64,000 nt of DNA from Trametes villosa. Lineage: Eukaryota; Basidiomycota; Agaricomycetes; Polyporales; Polyporaceae. Position 1 is the stretch's first letter. The number at the start of each line of letters is the position of its first letter. Positions 20,761-30,784 of the stretch are shown here, piece by piece. The stretch is from positions 1 through 64,000 of the forward strand of contig PUDQ02000035.1 of assembly GCA_002964805.2 (NCBI GenBank), written 5' to 3'. The position numbers were made by a program, and so were the translations under genes. A model generated the notes under the pieces. It saw nothing but the letters and a program-made list of their open reading frames with translations, did no database searches and was not told the DNA's origin.

Positions 20761-20918
20761 GACGACAGCGGTGCAAGCGGGCCGGTCCCATGCCAGGTGC
20801 CTCCTCCTCCCTACCGAGTAGAACCCTGTAGCTCGTCAATGTCATGTTCGTTTGTGATCATAAACACACTGTCTGCCCGCTTGCCCTCCTACCACACTCT
20901 GTGTAGTACCCCACCCCC

Positions 20919-22956
20919 ATGGACAACACGACCATGCCCACACCGCCCTCGACACAAGTCCCGGGTCCGCCTCAGCCACCCCGGCAATACGAGTTCATCC
21001 CTGCGCCCAACTCCACGCCATTGGCGGGCGGAGCAACTGCCTCACAAAACAGGACCTGTAAGGCACCGGGATGTCGGTCTGCGCAGAAGCCCGCCGGCGG
21101 CTGCGCCCATCAGCGGTGTAAGAAGCACTGTCTTGACCTACCCACGCCGTGCAGCTTCAAAGCCCACGATCAGGAGCGGAAACTCCTTGCGAATCCTCCC
21201 CCAGCACCGCCGACAGACATGTTCAGTCTGTCACGGCCTGAACCGCACTCCAGCATGGCCATGCCGCCCTCCGAGGATACCGAACGCCTTCATCGCACCG
21301 TCATGCCTGAGGCGATGAAAGCTGACTGGGACACGGGTATGCAGAAGCGTGTGCTGAAGAGTCAGGCGGAGGCGGAACGGCGAGAGAACCTGGTGATGGT
21401 TGGACGAACATTCTTTCTGGATGCCTGGACAACGGTACGGTTCTCAGCTTGATATCGCATAGAATAGGCTAACATCGCCCCAGGATGGCCATGCCGTCAC
21501 TGAGACCCAGATTCAAGGCACATCAACGTGGCCGACCATCGAGCTTGCGAAACTAACCGAAGCCATGCAAGATCTCGGTCTGCAGAACGAACAAGCCGTT
21601 CAGCGTTACAACCTGGCTACGCGCTCCTGGGTCACGATGCAGCTCAGCCACAAGATCATCGTACACCCCAAGGAGCATGTGCTGATCAGGCGCATAGGAG
21701 TCAAACACTGCCCGGATATCGACGATATATGCGCTCGTATCACCGGGCTTCGCGGACGCATGAAAGGGTTAGGTGATCCGCAGCGCGTAGGCAAGAAACT
21801 CACCCCGTTGTTGCCACCTCCGTCTCTCCCTATGCCGGTCCAGATGCCGCTGTTCTCCCCTACGCCAGGCATGCCCGTTCACCTACCATACGTCACTCCG
21901 TTCCACCCCTTCCCGTACCCTACTGGCGGTGCATTCTGCCCACCGCCCGGCCCCGGGTGGCCCGTCCATGCCCAGCCCCCAAACGCGCCGCCGCTCGGGT
22001 GGCCCGTCCCCGCCCAGCCTCTGAACCCACCCAGCCCAGCAGCAGTACCGCATGCTGACTCGATGATGTCCATCCTTGAATCAGCTACCTCAAGCATGTC
22101 CTTGGATGCTGACGACTTCGGCTCGTCTCGCTTAGAGCCGTCTCACTCAGGTCTATCGTCTCACTCGGGGCTGTCATCTGACTCGGGGCTATCGTCTCAC
22201 CTGGGGCTTAGGTCATCTGACTCGGGGCTATCAGCTATGTCAACAACTTCTGACAGCGCCCTGGCAGGTGGCTTGACTGCTGGTACGATTGGGCCGGCAC
22301 GCACCCTGCCCCCCGGGGCGCCTCAGGCTTCGCCTCTGCCAACCCAGTGGCCCGCACAGTCGCTCCCTCCTAGTACCCAGACGACGAGCATAGGCATGTT
22401 CCCCGCCCCGTTCTACACACATGTCTACCCCGTACAGCCGCCCAACCAAACACCCAGTCAATCGGTCACAACTGGGCGATTGCGGCGCCCCGTCCTACCC
22501 TCACTCGCCATCAAGGATCTCGATCAGCTGTGGGATCTGAAGCTTGTCTACGCCCCACCAACCAAGCGAGCGTGGCCTGCTGCCTTCTACGCTCGCGATG
22601 TGGCCCGTGCATTCGCATTCATTGGGGATGAGAGCATGGACGTCGGGGACGCCAACACAGACGAGAAGTCTTCGCTCCGCCAGCGGTTCGAGTACGTATT
22701 CGGACGTCCATTCAAATCCTCAACCTATCAACGTGCACGTCGCACCTGGGTCAACTCTCCACAACTTCAGCGCGATCGGATTCTCAATCTTCCACGCACG
22801 AAGAAGAACGTGTGGACGGCGGTGCGTAAGGAACTTGCTGGTTCAGCTCGGGAGCGCAGCCACAAACGCGGGCAGGGAAAACACGCAGCAGAGGATGAAG
22901 GTGAGGAGGAAGGCGAGGGCGAGGATGGATATGAAGAAGGAGACGATTCGGAGTAG
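20919..22956 (+). CDS. Cysteine-cluster protein, 662 aa, function unknown
   Basis: Two exons, 20919-21434 and 21484-22956, joined in frame; the 49-bp intron is GTACGG...CCCCAG with a CTAAC branch. I do not recognise the gene beyond its Cys/His cluster (C47, C52, C62, C67, H70, C71, C78, H83), which resembles zinc-binding CxC modules seen with fungal KDZ transposases and has a relative in the next gene. After it comes a helical region (about 130-250), a long Pro-rich stretch, a short Ser/Gly/Leu repeat (SGLSSHSGLSSDSGLSS, about 22141-22235), then a compact C-terminal domain (about 505-625, YARDVARAFAFIGD, RFEYVFGRPF, STYQRARRTW) and an acidic tail. The C-terminal domain could bind DNA, but that is a guess. 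Nothing is broken. Confidence 0.75.
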
Positions 22957-23157
22957 ACGGCTTCTCGGAGTAGACGGCTTCACTTGTTTTGTTACTGGTT
23001 CCTATTGCACCTCACGGTGTTTTCTGATATGTGCACCCTCTTCTCTCTGCAATTGGCCTGGTGTCTCGCCCAACTAGGGTGAGTGCTATACGTTCCAGAC
23101 GCCCTCTCGATTGTCACCCAACGGCTTCGGTGACGGCATGCGAGGGCTCTGCTGCTT

Positions 23158-23165
23158 TATATAAA
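23158..23165 (+). promoter_or_regulatory. TATA box of the UIM/SUMO-motif gene
   Basis: TATATAAA, 132 bp upstream of the ATG at 23297, followed by a pyrimidine-rich leader. Confidence 0.65.
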
Positions 23166-23296
23166 CCCGCAAGGTGAACGTCGACGCCATTCCATTCCTT
23201 CCTCCTTCCCTCCATCTGCGCCTCTGCGATCCCTCCTCTCGTCTATCCACCTGCTCCCGTCACTTCCGCCTCTATTACCCACAGCCACCCGACATC

Positions 23297-25109
23297 ATGT
23301 CTGACAACCTGGACAACACCGACCTCCCTGAGCTCGACGAGGAGGAGTGGCATTGGGGTCCGCTTAGCAGGCTCAACTGGCGATGCCGTCATTGTCATCG
23401 TCGGCTGGACATCCTCCAATGCCGCACAGGACAAAGCTACGTTATTGTAAGCCTACAACCTGCCACTGACTGTGCTAGAACTACTTACCTACACCGCATA
23501 TAGTGCGATGCACGCCGGCCCGATGGTACACCCGCGCATGAGCTGTACTATCGCTGGTGCAATTCCCGCGTTCTCGGCCCTCCTCCACGTTCTGCAAGCC
23601 TACCAGCCCCTGCCAGCGGTCAGGCTACGGGGACGAGGCAGGTGCACCGTGCAGCCAGTGCCCCACCGCCCAATCAAGGGGCATACAAACACGATGTACG
23701 TTCTCATACATGACATCCTATCTAGACATGACTAACACATCGTCAGAAACAGGAGCAGCGACCGAGCAAGGAGCAAGCCAATCAACGATGGTGCCAGATA
23801 TGCGGAACCAGCCGTGTAGCAGGCAAGTGCGCACGCTCGTGCTGCCAGAAACACTGCGAAGTAGCTGGCGGCTGCGGTGTCCACCGTGCACTTAGTCGGC
23901 GCGACCTTGACAAGCTTGGTGTTCGGTCATCGGCACCCTCATTGCGGTAAGCTCTCTCTGCATTTAAGTGGCATGCAACCGGCTGAGCTGATCAACCAAT
24001 TCAGCTCTACGCCGGAGGCCACATCACGAGCCCAGATGAAGCGTCCGGCGCGTTCCAACGACACCGAGCGTTCTGACCCTTCTGATCATGACACCGACTC
24101 CGAGCGCCCATTGAAGACTCGCCGGCGTACACCCTCTCAAGCAGCATATGAAGAAGACCTGCGCACAGCCATCAATGCGTCCCTCGTCTCACAGTCTACC
24201 TCTTCGCCGTCCCTCGTCTCACAGTCTACCTCTTCGCAATCCATGTCCTCCTATGGTTCCTGGTCTGCCGGTCCCCCGTCTTCGGAGGCCTCCTCCTCCC
24301 GCGCCTCCTGGTCCGCCGGCCCCCCATCCACGCACGCTTCGTCCTCGTCCCTGTCCCAGCCTCTCCCTCCCCCTCGCACCCTGCCATCCACGTCCGCCGA
24401 ACCTCTCTCGGAGACGTCCAACGATGAAGATCTACAGACCGCAATCCGTGCTTCTCTGGCTGACCTGAACAAAGACAAGGACAACGCCTATCTGGGAACT
24501 CTTGCATCATCTCGGGCCCCTTCTCCCGTAACTGCTGGCACTGTAGCGCCTGATGTGGCTGGTACCCCTGGGAGTCCCACCTGGAGCAGCGTGTCGGACA
24601 GCGGTACTGCAGAGTACGAAGCGTTGCGTGCCTCCGTTCTAGCCCACCTGGCGGAACTCGATGCGGTGTACCGCCGCTCTCCCTCCTCCGTGTCTGAGGG
24701 GAGCCCCTTCCTCAACACCTTCGACCGGGATATGCTCGCCGCCGTCCGTGCCTCGATTGAGCAGATGCGCTCCGAATCTCCCGAGAGCCAGCCTGACGCG
24801 GATGACATACGTCCAGCCGAGTCGACTGCTATCCCCGACCTCACATTCAGTTCGAGCGGCTCGTATGCCTCACAGCTCGGGGCCATCGACACCGCGCTGC
24901 ACGCACCACCTCCGCTCGCCACACCCACGCTCGGCCGAAGGCCCCGGATCAAGATCGAGCATGTCGATATTGATCTCACCATCGACGACTCTGACGACGA
25001 CACCACGACAACAGTTAAGCTCGAGCGCAAGCCTCCAATCAAGGTTGAGCGGGTGGATATTGACCTGACCCTCGATGACTCCGATGGTGAAGGGGGTATG
25101 GAGGTCTAG
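23297..25109 (+). CDS. Cysteine-cluster protein with ubiquitin- and SUMO-related motifs, 548 aa
   Basis: Exons 23297-23446, 23504-23695, 23747-23946 and 24005-25109 join to exactly 548 aa. An N-terminal CxxC set (C30, C33, C42, C51) is followed by a second cluster (C130, C133, C142, C146, C147, H150, C151, C157, H160) that parallels the cluster of the preceding gene. The C-terminal two thirds is disordered. It carries three helices fitting the ubiquitin-interacting motif pattern (acidic, Leu/Met, x2, Ala, x3, Ser): EEDLRTAINASL (about 230), DEDLQTAIRASL (about 321) and DRDMLAAVRASI (about 421). The last 60 residues hold three psi-K-x-E sumoylation sites (IKIE, VKLE, IKVE) and two SUMO-interaction-like cores (IDLTIDDSDDD, IDLTLDDSDGE). 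Motif calls are by eye; function is not known. The gene looks intact. Confidence 0.75.
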
Positions 25110-26838
25110 ACGACCATGAACTCACACATCCTACTGCGCACGAGCCTCTTTACCCTTTGTTATGTTAACCCAATGTGTTTTGTACGATGTACAGTCCAAT
25201 AGCGTAATCGATCCACACTGCTACACATCCTGCGCACACCTGAACTCGACATTGCAGAGCAAGCCCCGTCGCTAGCAACGCGCAGAGCAAGCCCCGTCGC
25301 TAGCGACCAAGCGGCTGGTGCTCGAGTTTCCTGGCGCGCTGTTGAGAGCGAGCGGGGGGCGGGGCATATGATGTAGCACGCGGGTGCGCGTGCAGAGCTG
25401 GTCCGTAGTGTTGAGGATGAGGGCAAGCCGAGCCGTTTGCGGGCCCGTGCGGATGCCGACGGCGCCGGGGAGGCGTCCCCGCGCGAGGGAGCGTGCACAA
25501 TGGCGGGCCGGGTACTGGCGTTCCCCAACGTCCTGGGCAGTGATTCGTAGCGCAGGAGAGTGGCTCGAGCTCGCGAGAAGCCCGAGCGCGGTGGCCATCG
25601 GGGGCAGCCCGCGGGTGTTGTGCACAGGCGATCGCGGCAGCGGCCGGTTCGCTGCGGGACAGGGGTCGCGCTCGCGGGAGTTGCGGAGTCGTCCCGAGCG
25701 AGCTGTGCATGGACGAGCCTGTTAGATGCAATGGGGGGGGCGAAGACTAGCAGGGCGCACCTGCGGGAGTGACCCACCCACTCTGCCCAGCCTGCAGTTC
25801 TCCACGCCGCAACACAGCGGTACGGCGGTACGTCGACGTTTCCACGCCGCAACACAGCGGTACGGCGGTACGTCGACGTTTCCACGGTGCGCGAGGGGGT
25901 GGGACGAGGGGATGGGAATAGGCAATCTCGCGGGTCGGCGCTGCATGAACCAGGGGTGGTGAGCGCGAATCGCGTCCAGAGGAGCTGTGAGCGCACCTGC
26001 AAAGCGCATAGAGCCTCCTCCGAGTCTCTGCACCCATCCCGCACGCCGGTCAATCCTGCAGCGGCCGAGGTTGAGGTTGAGGGGTGTGCGCCCGTGGCCG
26101 TGCGGCGGGGATGCCGCTCGGACAGCGTGTGCAGCAGAGCAGACGCGATGGCAGCATGTTGTAGGTTGTATTGACGTGCCTTGCGCTTGTGGAAGCAGCC
26201 GTGGAGGTGCGCGATGGGAGGAGAGAGGGCTGCTGTGGAAGCGGGCGTGGAGGTGCGCGACGGGAGGAGAGAGGGCTGGAGGGGCGCGAGATGAAAGCCA
26301 ACTGTTGATTGGTGTGTCTGACTCGGCGGCTAAATTGTATAATGAACGCCCATGTCATGTAACTTAAATATCTCAGCGGCCTGGGGCCCGCAGTACAATT
26401 TTGAAGCGGAAAACAGTAGCTTTGGTCAGTATGCAGCTGAATGTGTAGTCAGAATTCCTTGCTAATTTATGCCTCGAGCTGCACAGGCAGATTGGTGCTG
26501 GACATCATATGGGCGCCAAATTTGCCATGCTGATCGACGCACCAATCAATGTCTGCACCAATCAATGTCTGCACCAATCAACTTGAACACCCCTCAAGTG
26601 TTATCATTGAGACTGGCACGATCTTATAATTGAGGCCGGTATGGGCTGGCAAAGCAAGACTGGCAATCAAGTCGTCCGTAGCACATCAAGGTGAGGTTAC
26701 CGTGTTCACTGGACACCGATTCCGTCACATCCCGCCCGTCAAGAGGAGGGTGACGGGAGGAGATCAACCTTGCCCTTAAACCTCTTACTCCCACTCGCCC
26801 TCGTGCAGCATAACCTCCTAGTTGTAGCCTCTGTCAGT
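25110..26838. other. Intergenic with several short tandem duplications
   Basis: No supported gene; the 297-codon frame at 25160-26053 (-) is arginine/serine-rich without domains. Duplications seen: about 28 bp twice at 25253-25310 (GCAGAGCAAGCCCCGTCGCT), 40 bp twice at 25801-25880 (containing GCAACACAGCGGTACGGCGG and the palindrome ACGTCGACGT), about 44 bp twice at 26190-26282 (GTGGAGGTGCGCGA), and GCACCAATCAATGTCT-type words about 26528-26580. Such duplications could be subterminal or regulatory repeats of the large insertion. Confidence 0.55.
25801..25880. repeat. 40-bp perfect tandem duplication
   Basis: Two identical 40-bp units (25801-25840, 25841-25880). Each carries CGGTACGGCGGTACG and the palindrome ACGTCGACGT. 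Function unknown. Confidence 0.9.
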
Positions 26839-27374
26839 ATGACTCCTGTTGAAGATAAGGTGAGCAGTTCTTCCTTCCTAGAGGAAAGGAACTGGCGGTG
26901 TGCTAATACATTTGCCTTTAGCCCAGATCCACCTTTCACCTCTCGCGTATCCTGGCCTGCGTGGATCCTGCACACCCCGGCTGCAACGATTGCCTATCGG
27001 ACAGCGAAGACGAACGCAAATGGGCTGCGGCGAGAAAACGAGCACACACCCGGAAGCGTGCATGGAAGGCCCTGGAGAGGAGTGCAGCAGAGCGCCGTTT
27101 GAAGGAGCTGGCCGAAGAGATGACGCAGCGTGAGCTTCTGCTCATGGACGCCCGCATAGCAGCACGCCTGGCTGCCCGGAACGAGGGAGGTGCTCGCGCA
27201 GGCGCAAACACTCGCCTCCACACGGTCGGAGAGGCATCCCACCTGCAAGGCCCAGTCACCGCCGTCCACCACCTCGTCACACAGTCCACCAATCCCGCTG
27301 CGGTCGACGAGTCAGCGGGCGGAACAGAACAGCCCGTCGTGGGTTTCAAGCACGGTATGGGCCCGATGGGCGAT
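26839..27374 (+). pseudogene. Small coiled-coil gene, 5' part, broken by Gypsy
   Basis: Exon 1 (26839-26859) encodes only MTPVEDK. A 62-bp intron (26860-26921, GTGAGC...TTTAG) leads to exon 2 from 26922. It reads a Cys-containing start (CVDPAHPGCNDCLSDSEDE) and a charged helix (about residues 45-90). At 27374 the frame runs into the Gypsy LTR. Behind Gypsy the same frame resumes at 37529 and stops at 37613, so the intact gene would encode about 186 aa. In its present state a hybrid tail from the LTR is read until 27497. Family unknown. Confidence 0.6.
27370..27374. repeat. Target-site duplication of Gypsy, left copy (GCGAT)
   Basis: GCGAT immediately before the left LTR; the same five bases follow the right LTR at 37524-37528. 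Confidence 0.95.
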
Positions 27375-27572
27375 TGTAACGCGGGGACGGTTGGGTCACG
27401 TGCGTTACGCAATAGGCGCCCGCGTGCGCGGTGGCTGGTACTGTACAGTAGCACGGTTGACCGCGCCCGACAGGCGTTCGTTGTACTCATCGCTTAACTA
27501 CACACTGGACTAATCTACTGCTTGAATCAGTTCTATCCTGGTGTGCTCTAGGCGACATCTGTCACTGTTACA
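27375..27572 (+). repeat. Gypsy 5' LTR
   Basis: 198 bp beginning TGTAACGCGG and ending CACTGTTACA (6-bp inverted ends). Identical by eye to 37326-37523. No clear tRNA primer site follows (27573 starts TTTTTTTGAACTC), so priming may be of the self-primed kind known in some chromoviruses; that is inference. Confidence 0.95.
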
Positions 27573-27634
27573 TTTTTTTGAACTCTCTGAGGGTACTAGT
27601 CCAGACCAACAGGGCGAAGACTTGAACCATCAAA

Positions 27635-29230
27635 ATGGAAGGTGGATTACGTCAAGATGAGACATCCTCATCAAGACCTCGAGGCTACGCGGGAGAAGCA
27701 AGCTCAGCCGGAAGATCGCGAACTGGGATCTCCGCGCGAGCGTCTTCCAAACAACCTGCGCGCTCTCCAAATCCGCCGACCTCCTGGCATGACGCTCCGG
27801 CACCAGGCCGATCACGACATGCCCAACCTGACGCGCCAAGTTTCCAAACCGCGCCGTCATCCGCCCACGAACACAGTACCGGACAGCCGGCTACGGGCGG
27901 ACACCAGACTTCGGGAGACCAGGGCAACACCCCGCGTCACCCCGGAGTCGAAGAACAACCCTCGCGACACCACGAGGGGGCCCCGAGATCTACCTCTAAC
28001 CGAGGGTTCGAGGGGTCAAGAGCGGGTTCAAGCACGAGTTCGTGGACCACGCGCAGCGACCCGCTACCATTCCAACAAGGTTATTCACCGGCAACAGGGC
28101 GCGGTAGGGGCAACACCTCACCGCTACCCGCTCCTCGTCCAAGACACGCAAATGCATTCGAATTCTTTGGACCGGGACTGCCGACGTCTACTCCTACAGG
28201 CCAAGGAACGTCCTCCCGGCGAGAATCCAGCCGAGCGGACACGGCGTCCGCCATTCGCGAAGCAAGAGCACTGCTCGAGCACCAGCAAGCGTTACAATAT
28301 CAGGCTAACGAGCGGCAAAGGCAACTAGCCGAAAACGCTAAGGATCTCAACGCACTAGCGCAGCGAGGCCAGACGTTCGTTCGCGATTACATCAATGAAG
28401 TCCAAGCCATGCAATCGCGACTAGACCGAGTACTGGTAGAGAACGCGCGCACGGTGGACGAAATCCACCAAGAGCTGGAGTCGACCAAGCTGAGGATCGA
28501 AGCACCTGAGCACAGTCGTGGTCCCTCAGCCGCGACCGACGAAACCGAGCGCGATCGCGCGAACGCAACCGCCAATAGTGGTCAACATCCACATCGCGCG
28601 CCACGAACAGATCGTCAACAACGCCAGCGTGACGTGCCTCCGCATCAACCACAACCGCGAACTAGCGGCCCGTACGGCGAACGAGTAATATCCCCGCGAT
28701 ATGAAGACGAGGACCTCGACGCATACAACGAGCGCGTACGGATGGGACTAGACCGACACTCAAGGGTACGGTCCGCAATGAAGCCCAATCCCGAGGATCG
28801 CGTTCGGTTCGAAGATCCTGAATCGGAAAGACCTTCCCCGGAGGCGCGACGAAATGTCGACGGGTATATCCCCGCACACTTCGTCGTGCCAGAAACCCCT
28901 CCGACCGCGTACAGCATGTCTGGGGCAGGGAAGTCTATCTCAACGGCATTTCAACGTCCCCCTATGCTCGACCCGCGCCGCCCTCTCCCGGCCTCTACCT
29001 ACGGTATCGCGGGAATCGCGGATGACGCCGCGGGGATACCGTCAGCCGTAAACAGCGTCGCCGTAGGCACGCTGAGGTATCACGATGCCATGCTAGTACA
29101 ACTATGCGATAATATACGTCACAAGGTTGGAACCCTCCGGCCTAAACTGCCGGACGGCGTGAAGCAACCTAAGGTCGAAAACGCTAGCAAGTACAGCGGG
29201 GAAAACGATCACAAGGTTTTCTACGCGTAG
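27635..29230 (+). CDS. Gypsy Gag, N-terminal part up to an in-frame TAG
   Basis: ATG at 27635 (TCAAAATGG). 531 codons of a Gag precursor: a low-complexity arginine/serine/glycine-rich N-terminus (1-200), a coiled coil (about 205-290, ALLEHQQALQYQANERQRQL), a further basic linker and the start of the capsid-like domain. The frame stops at TAG (29228-29230) in the middle of that domain. The same frame continues beyond the stop through the rest of Gag and protease without other stops to 30779. Related capsid domains have an aromatic residue at such a place, so a nonsense mutation is likely. Confidence 0.85.
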   Translation: MEGGLRQDETSSSRPRGYAGEASSAGRSRTGISARASSKQPARSPNPPTSWHDAPAPGRSRHAQPDAPSFQTAPSSAHEHSTGQPATGGHQTSGDQGNTPRHPGVEEQPSRHHEGAPRSTSNRGFEGSRAGSSTSSWTTRSDPLPFQQGYSPATGRGRGNTSPLPAPRPRHANAFEFFGPGLPTSTPTGQGTSSRRESSRADTASAIREARALLEHQQALQYQANERQRQLAENAKDLNALAQRGQTFVRDYINEVQAMQSRLDRVLVENARTVDEIHQELESTKLRIEAPEHSRGPSAATDETERDRANATANSGQHPHRAPRTDRQQRQRDVPPHQPQPRTSGPYGERVISPRYEDEDLDAYNERVRMGLDRHSRVRSAMKPNPEDRVRFEDPESERPSPEARRNVDGYIPAHFVVPETPPTAYSMSGAGKSISTAFQRPPMLDPRRPLPASTYGIAGIADDAAGIPSAVNSVAVGTLRYHDAMLVQLCDNIRHKVGTLRPKLPDGVKQPKVENASKYSGENDHKVFYA

Positions 29231-30781
29231 CTTGACAACTATCTAAGCTGGCTTCGCGCGTACAACATCTGTGGGGAAGACACCGATGAAGAACGCGTCC
29301 GACTACTCCGAACTGTGATCGCGGGACCCGCCGAGGACTGGTTCAGTCAGGAAGTGGATCATCCGTCCATTTCTTACAGACCGTCGTTCGAGCAAGCTAT
29401 CTGCGCTCTTCATCGCCGATTTGTCCATGCGACGTCAGCCGCGAAGGCTACGCAAGACTACGAGAACGTACGATACCACTCAGCCGAAGGGGTCGACGGG
29501 TTTGCCGCGAGCCTCAAACAGGCGGCTCAGCTCATGGTCGTCCCTCCAAACCACTATGAAATGGCCAGGCGGTTCTTGGATGGTCTGCCTACGGACATCT
29601 ACAACATCGTCGTCATCCACCGAAGTGTACGGCCCGAGTTCTGCACCATGCAGGAAATATTGGAGCACGCTCGGCAGGCTGAAGAAGCGCGACGGATGGT
29701 GCGAACGCGGGAGCGACTGGAACCGAAACCGGTCGCGGTCACGGCGACCAAGAAGGACGATCGTCCACGACTGGGTAGCAGACGAGATGGCAAACCACGA
29801 CGTGACGAACCTCGGCCTGCAGTGAAGCCTGCACCGAAGGACGATCGCGTCGCGGCGGTGATATCTGAGACTCCCGACCGGCAACGTGCCCCTGCTCATG
29901 GCGGGACATGTTATACGTGCGGAAAGCCGGGCCACTTCGCAAACGACCCGGCCTGCCCGGAGTATCACAAGCGAGAACAGCGGCCGCCGCGACCGCGAGC
30001 ACGACTGCATGCTCAGAGAGTCGAGCTCGACGGCGATGAGGCGGACGTGTCGGACACCAACGATGATGAAGATGACGACCATCAGGACAACTGGGGAGGA
30101 TCGCAATACGATCCGGAATCGGATGGCGATGACTCAGAAGTCGAACGGGCGCACGCCATGCGAATGCTCGACACGGACGACACCGTGGAACGCGTACACG
30201 CCATGCGTGTGGGCTCGGACAGCGAAGAGCCAAGCCGGCTCAATGCTAGTCATGCCGTACCGATCGCGCCGCGCATGGCGCATTCAGCCAACGTACGAAG
30301 GAAGGACGGTTCCGACCAGCCGGTGCGGAACCGAATGGCGACGTCCACCATGACCGCACTCGTCACGATCAATGGAACGCAGGCATACACTCTATTCGAC
30401 ACGGGCAGCACCACTGACTCGTTGTCTCCGGAATTCGCTTTCGTGACGAAAGCGAAACGCATCCCACTCGAACGCCAGATCGTACTGCAGCTCGGGTGCT
30501 CGGGAAGTCGGTCGAAGATCAACTACGGCACCAGGGTCCCCATAGACGTGTGCGGAATTCAAGGCACCCACTACTTCGACATAGTCAACCTGGACCGTTA
30601 CGATTGTATCGTAGGTACACCCTTCCTCAACACTCATGGGGTCGTGCTGGACTTCAAGACGCGGACTATCCGTGTGGGTGATCGGGCATTCCAGCCGTTC
30701 TCCTATGAAGAGGACTGCGACTACCGGTCGCACAAAACCGACCACCACGAACCAAAGGCGGTGGTGGAGGACGACAGCTGA
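29231..30781 (+). CDS. Gypsy Gag (C-terminal part), zinc knuckle and aspartic protease
   Basis: Same frame as the preceding segment, directly after the TAG; first ATG-like start about 29315. Capsid block AGPAEDWFSQEVD, then a zinc knuckle in CYTCGKPGHFANDPAC (spacing C-x2-C-x4-H-x6-C, longer than the usual x4), an acidic stretch with a repeated HAMRM/HAMRV motif, and a retropepsin-like domain with catalytic LFDTGSTTDSLS and IVGTPFL. It ends at TGA 30779-30781, followed by CGG. The frame after this stop is again the same and leads into pol. Confidence 0.88.
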   Translation, partial: LDNYLSWLRAYNICGEDTDEERVRLLRTVIAGPAEDWFSQEVDHPSISYRPSFEQAICALHRRFVHATSAAKATQDYENVRYHSAEGVDGFAASLKQAAQLMVVPPNHYEMARRFLDGLPTDIYNIVVIHRSVRPEFCTMQEILEHARQAEEARRMVRTRERLEPKPVAVTATKKDDRPRLGSRRDGKPRRDEPRPAVKPAPKDDRVAAVISETPDRQRAPAHGGTCYTCGKPGHFANDPACPEYHKREQRPPRPRARLHAQRVELDGDEADVSDTNDDEDDDHQDNWGGSQYDPESDGDDSEVERAHAMRMLDTDDTVERVHAMRVGSDSEEPSRLNASHAVPIAPRMAHSANVRRKDGSDQPVRNRMATSTMTALVTINGTQAYTLFDTGSTTDSLSPEFAFVTKAKRIPLERQIVLQLGCSGSRSKINYGTRVPIDVCGIQGTHYFDIVNLDRYDCIVGTPFLNTHGVVLDFKTRTIRVGDRAFQPFSYEEDCDYRSHKTDHHEPKAVVEDDS

Positions 30782-30784
30782 CGG
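30779..30784 (+). promoter_or_regulatory. Candidate stop-codon readthrough site between Gag-Pro and Pol (TGA CGG)
   Basis: Gag-Pro and Pol are in one frame separated only by this TGA; the codons 30782-30823 and onward are open. TGA followed by CGG is one of the known leaky contexts used by RNA viruses for readthrough. Reinitiation is the alternative. Not proven here. Confidence 0.5.

Noticed and set aside
25160..26053. 297-codon ORF on the - strand
   Set aside because: Composition without domains, and it spans the tandem duplications; no splice or promoter signals.
27642..28328. Overlapping 228-codon ORF in the Gypsy Gag region
   Set aside because: It starts at GTG, is arginine-rich low-complexity and is the out-of-frame shadow of Gag.
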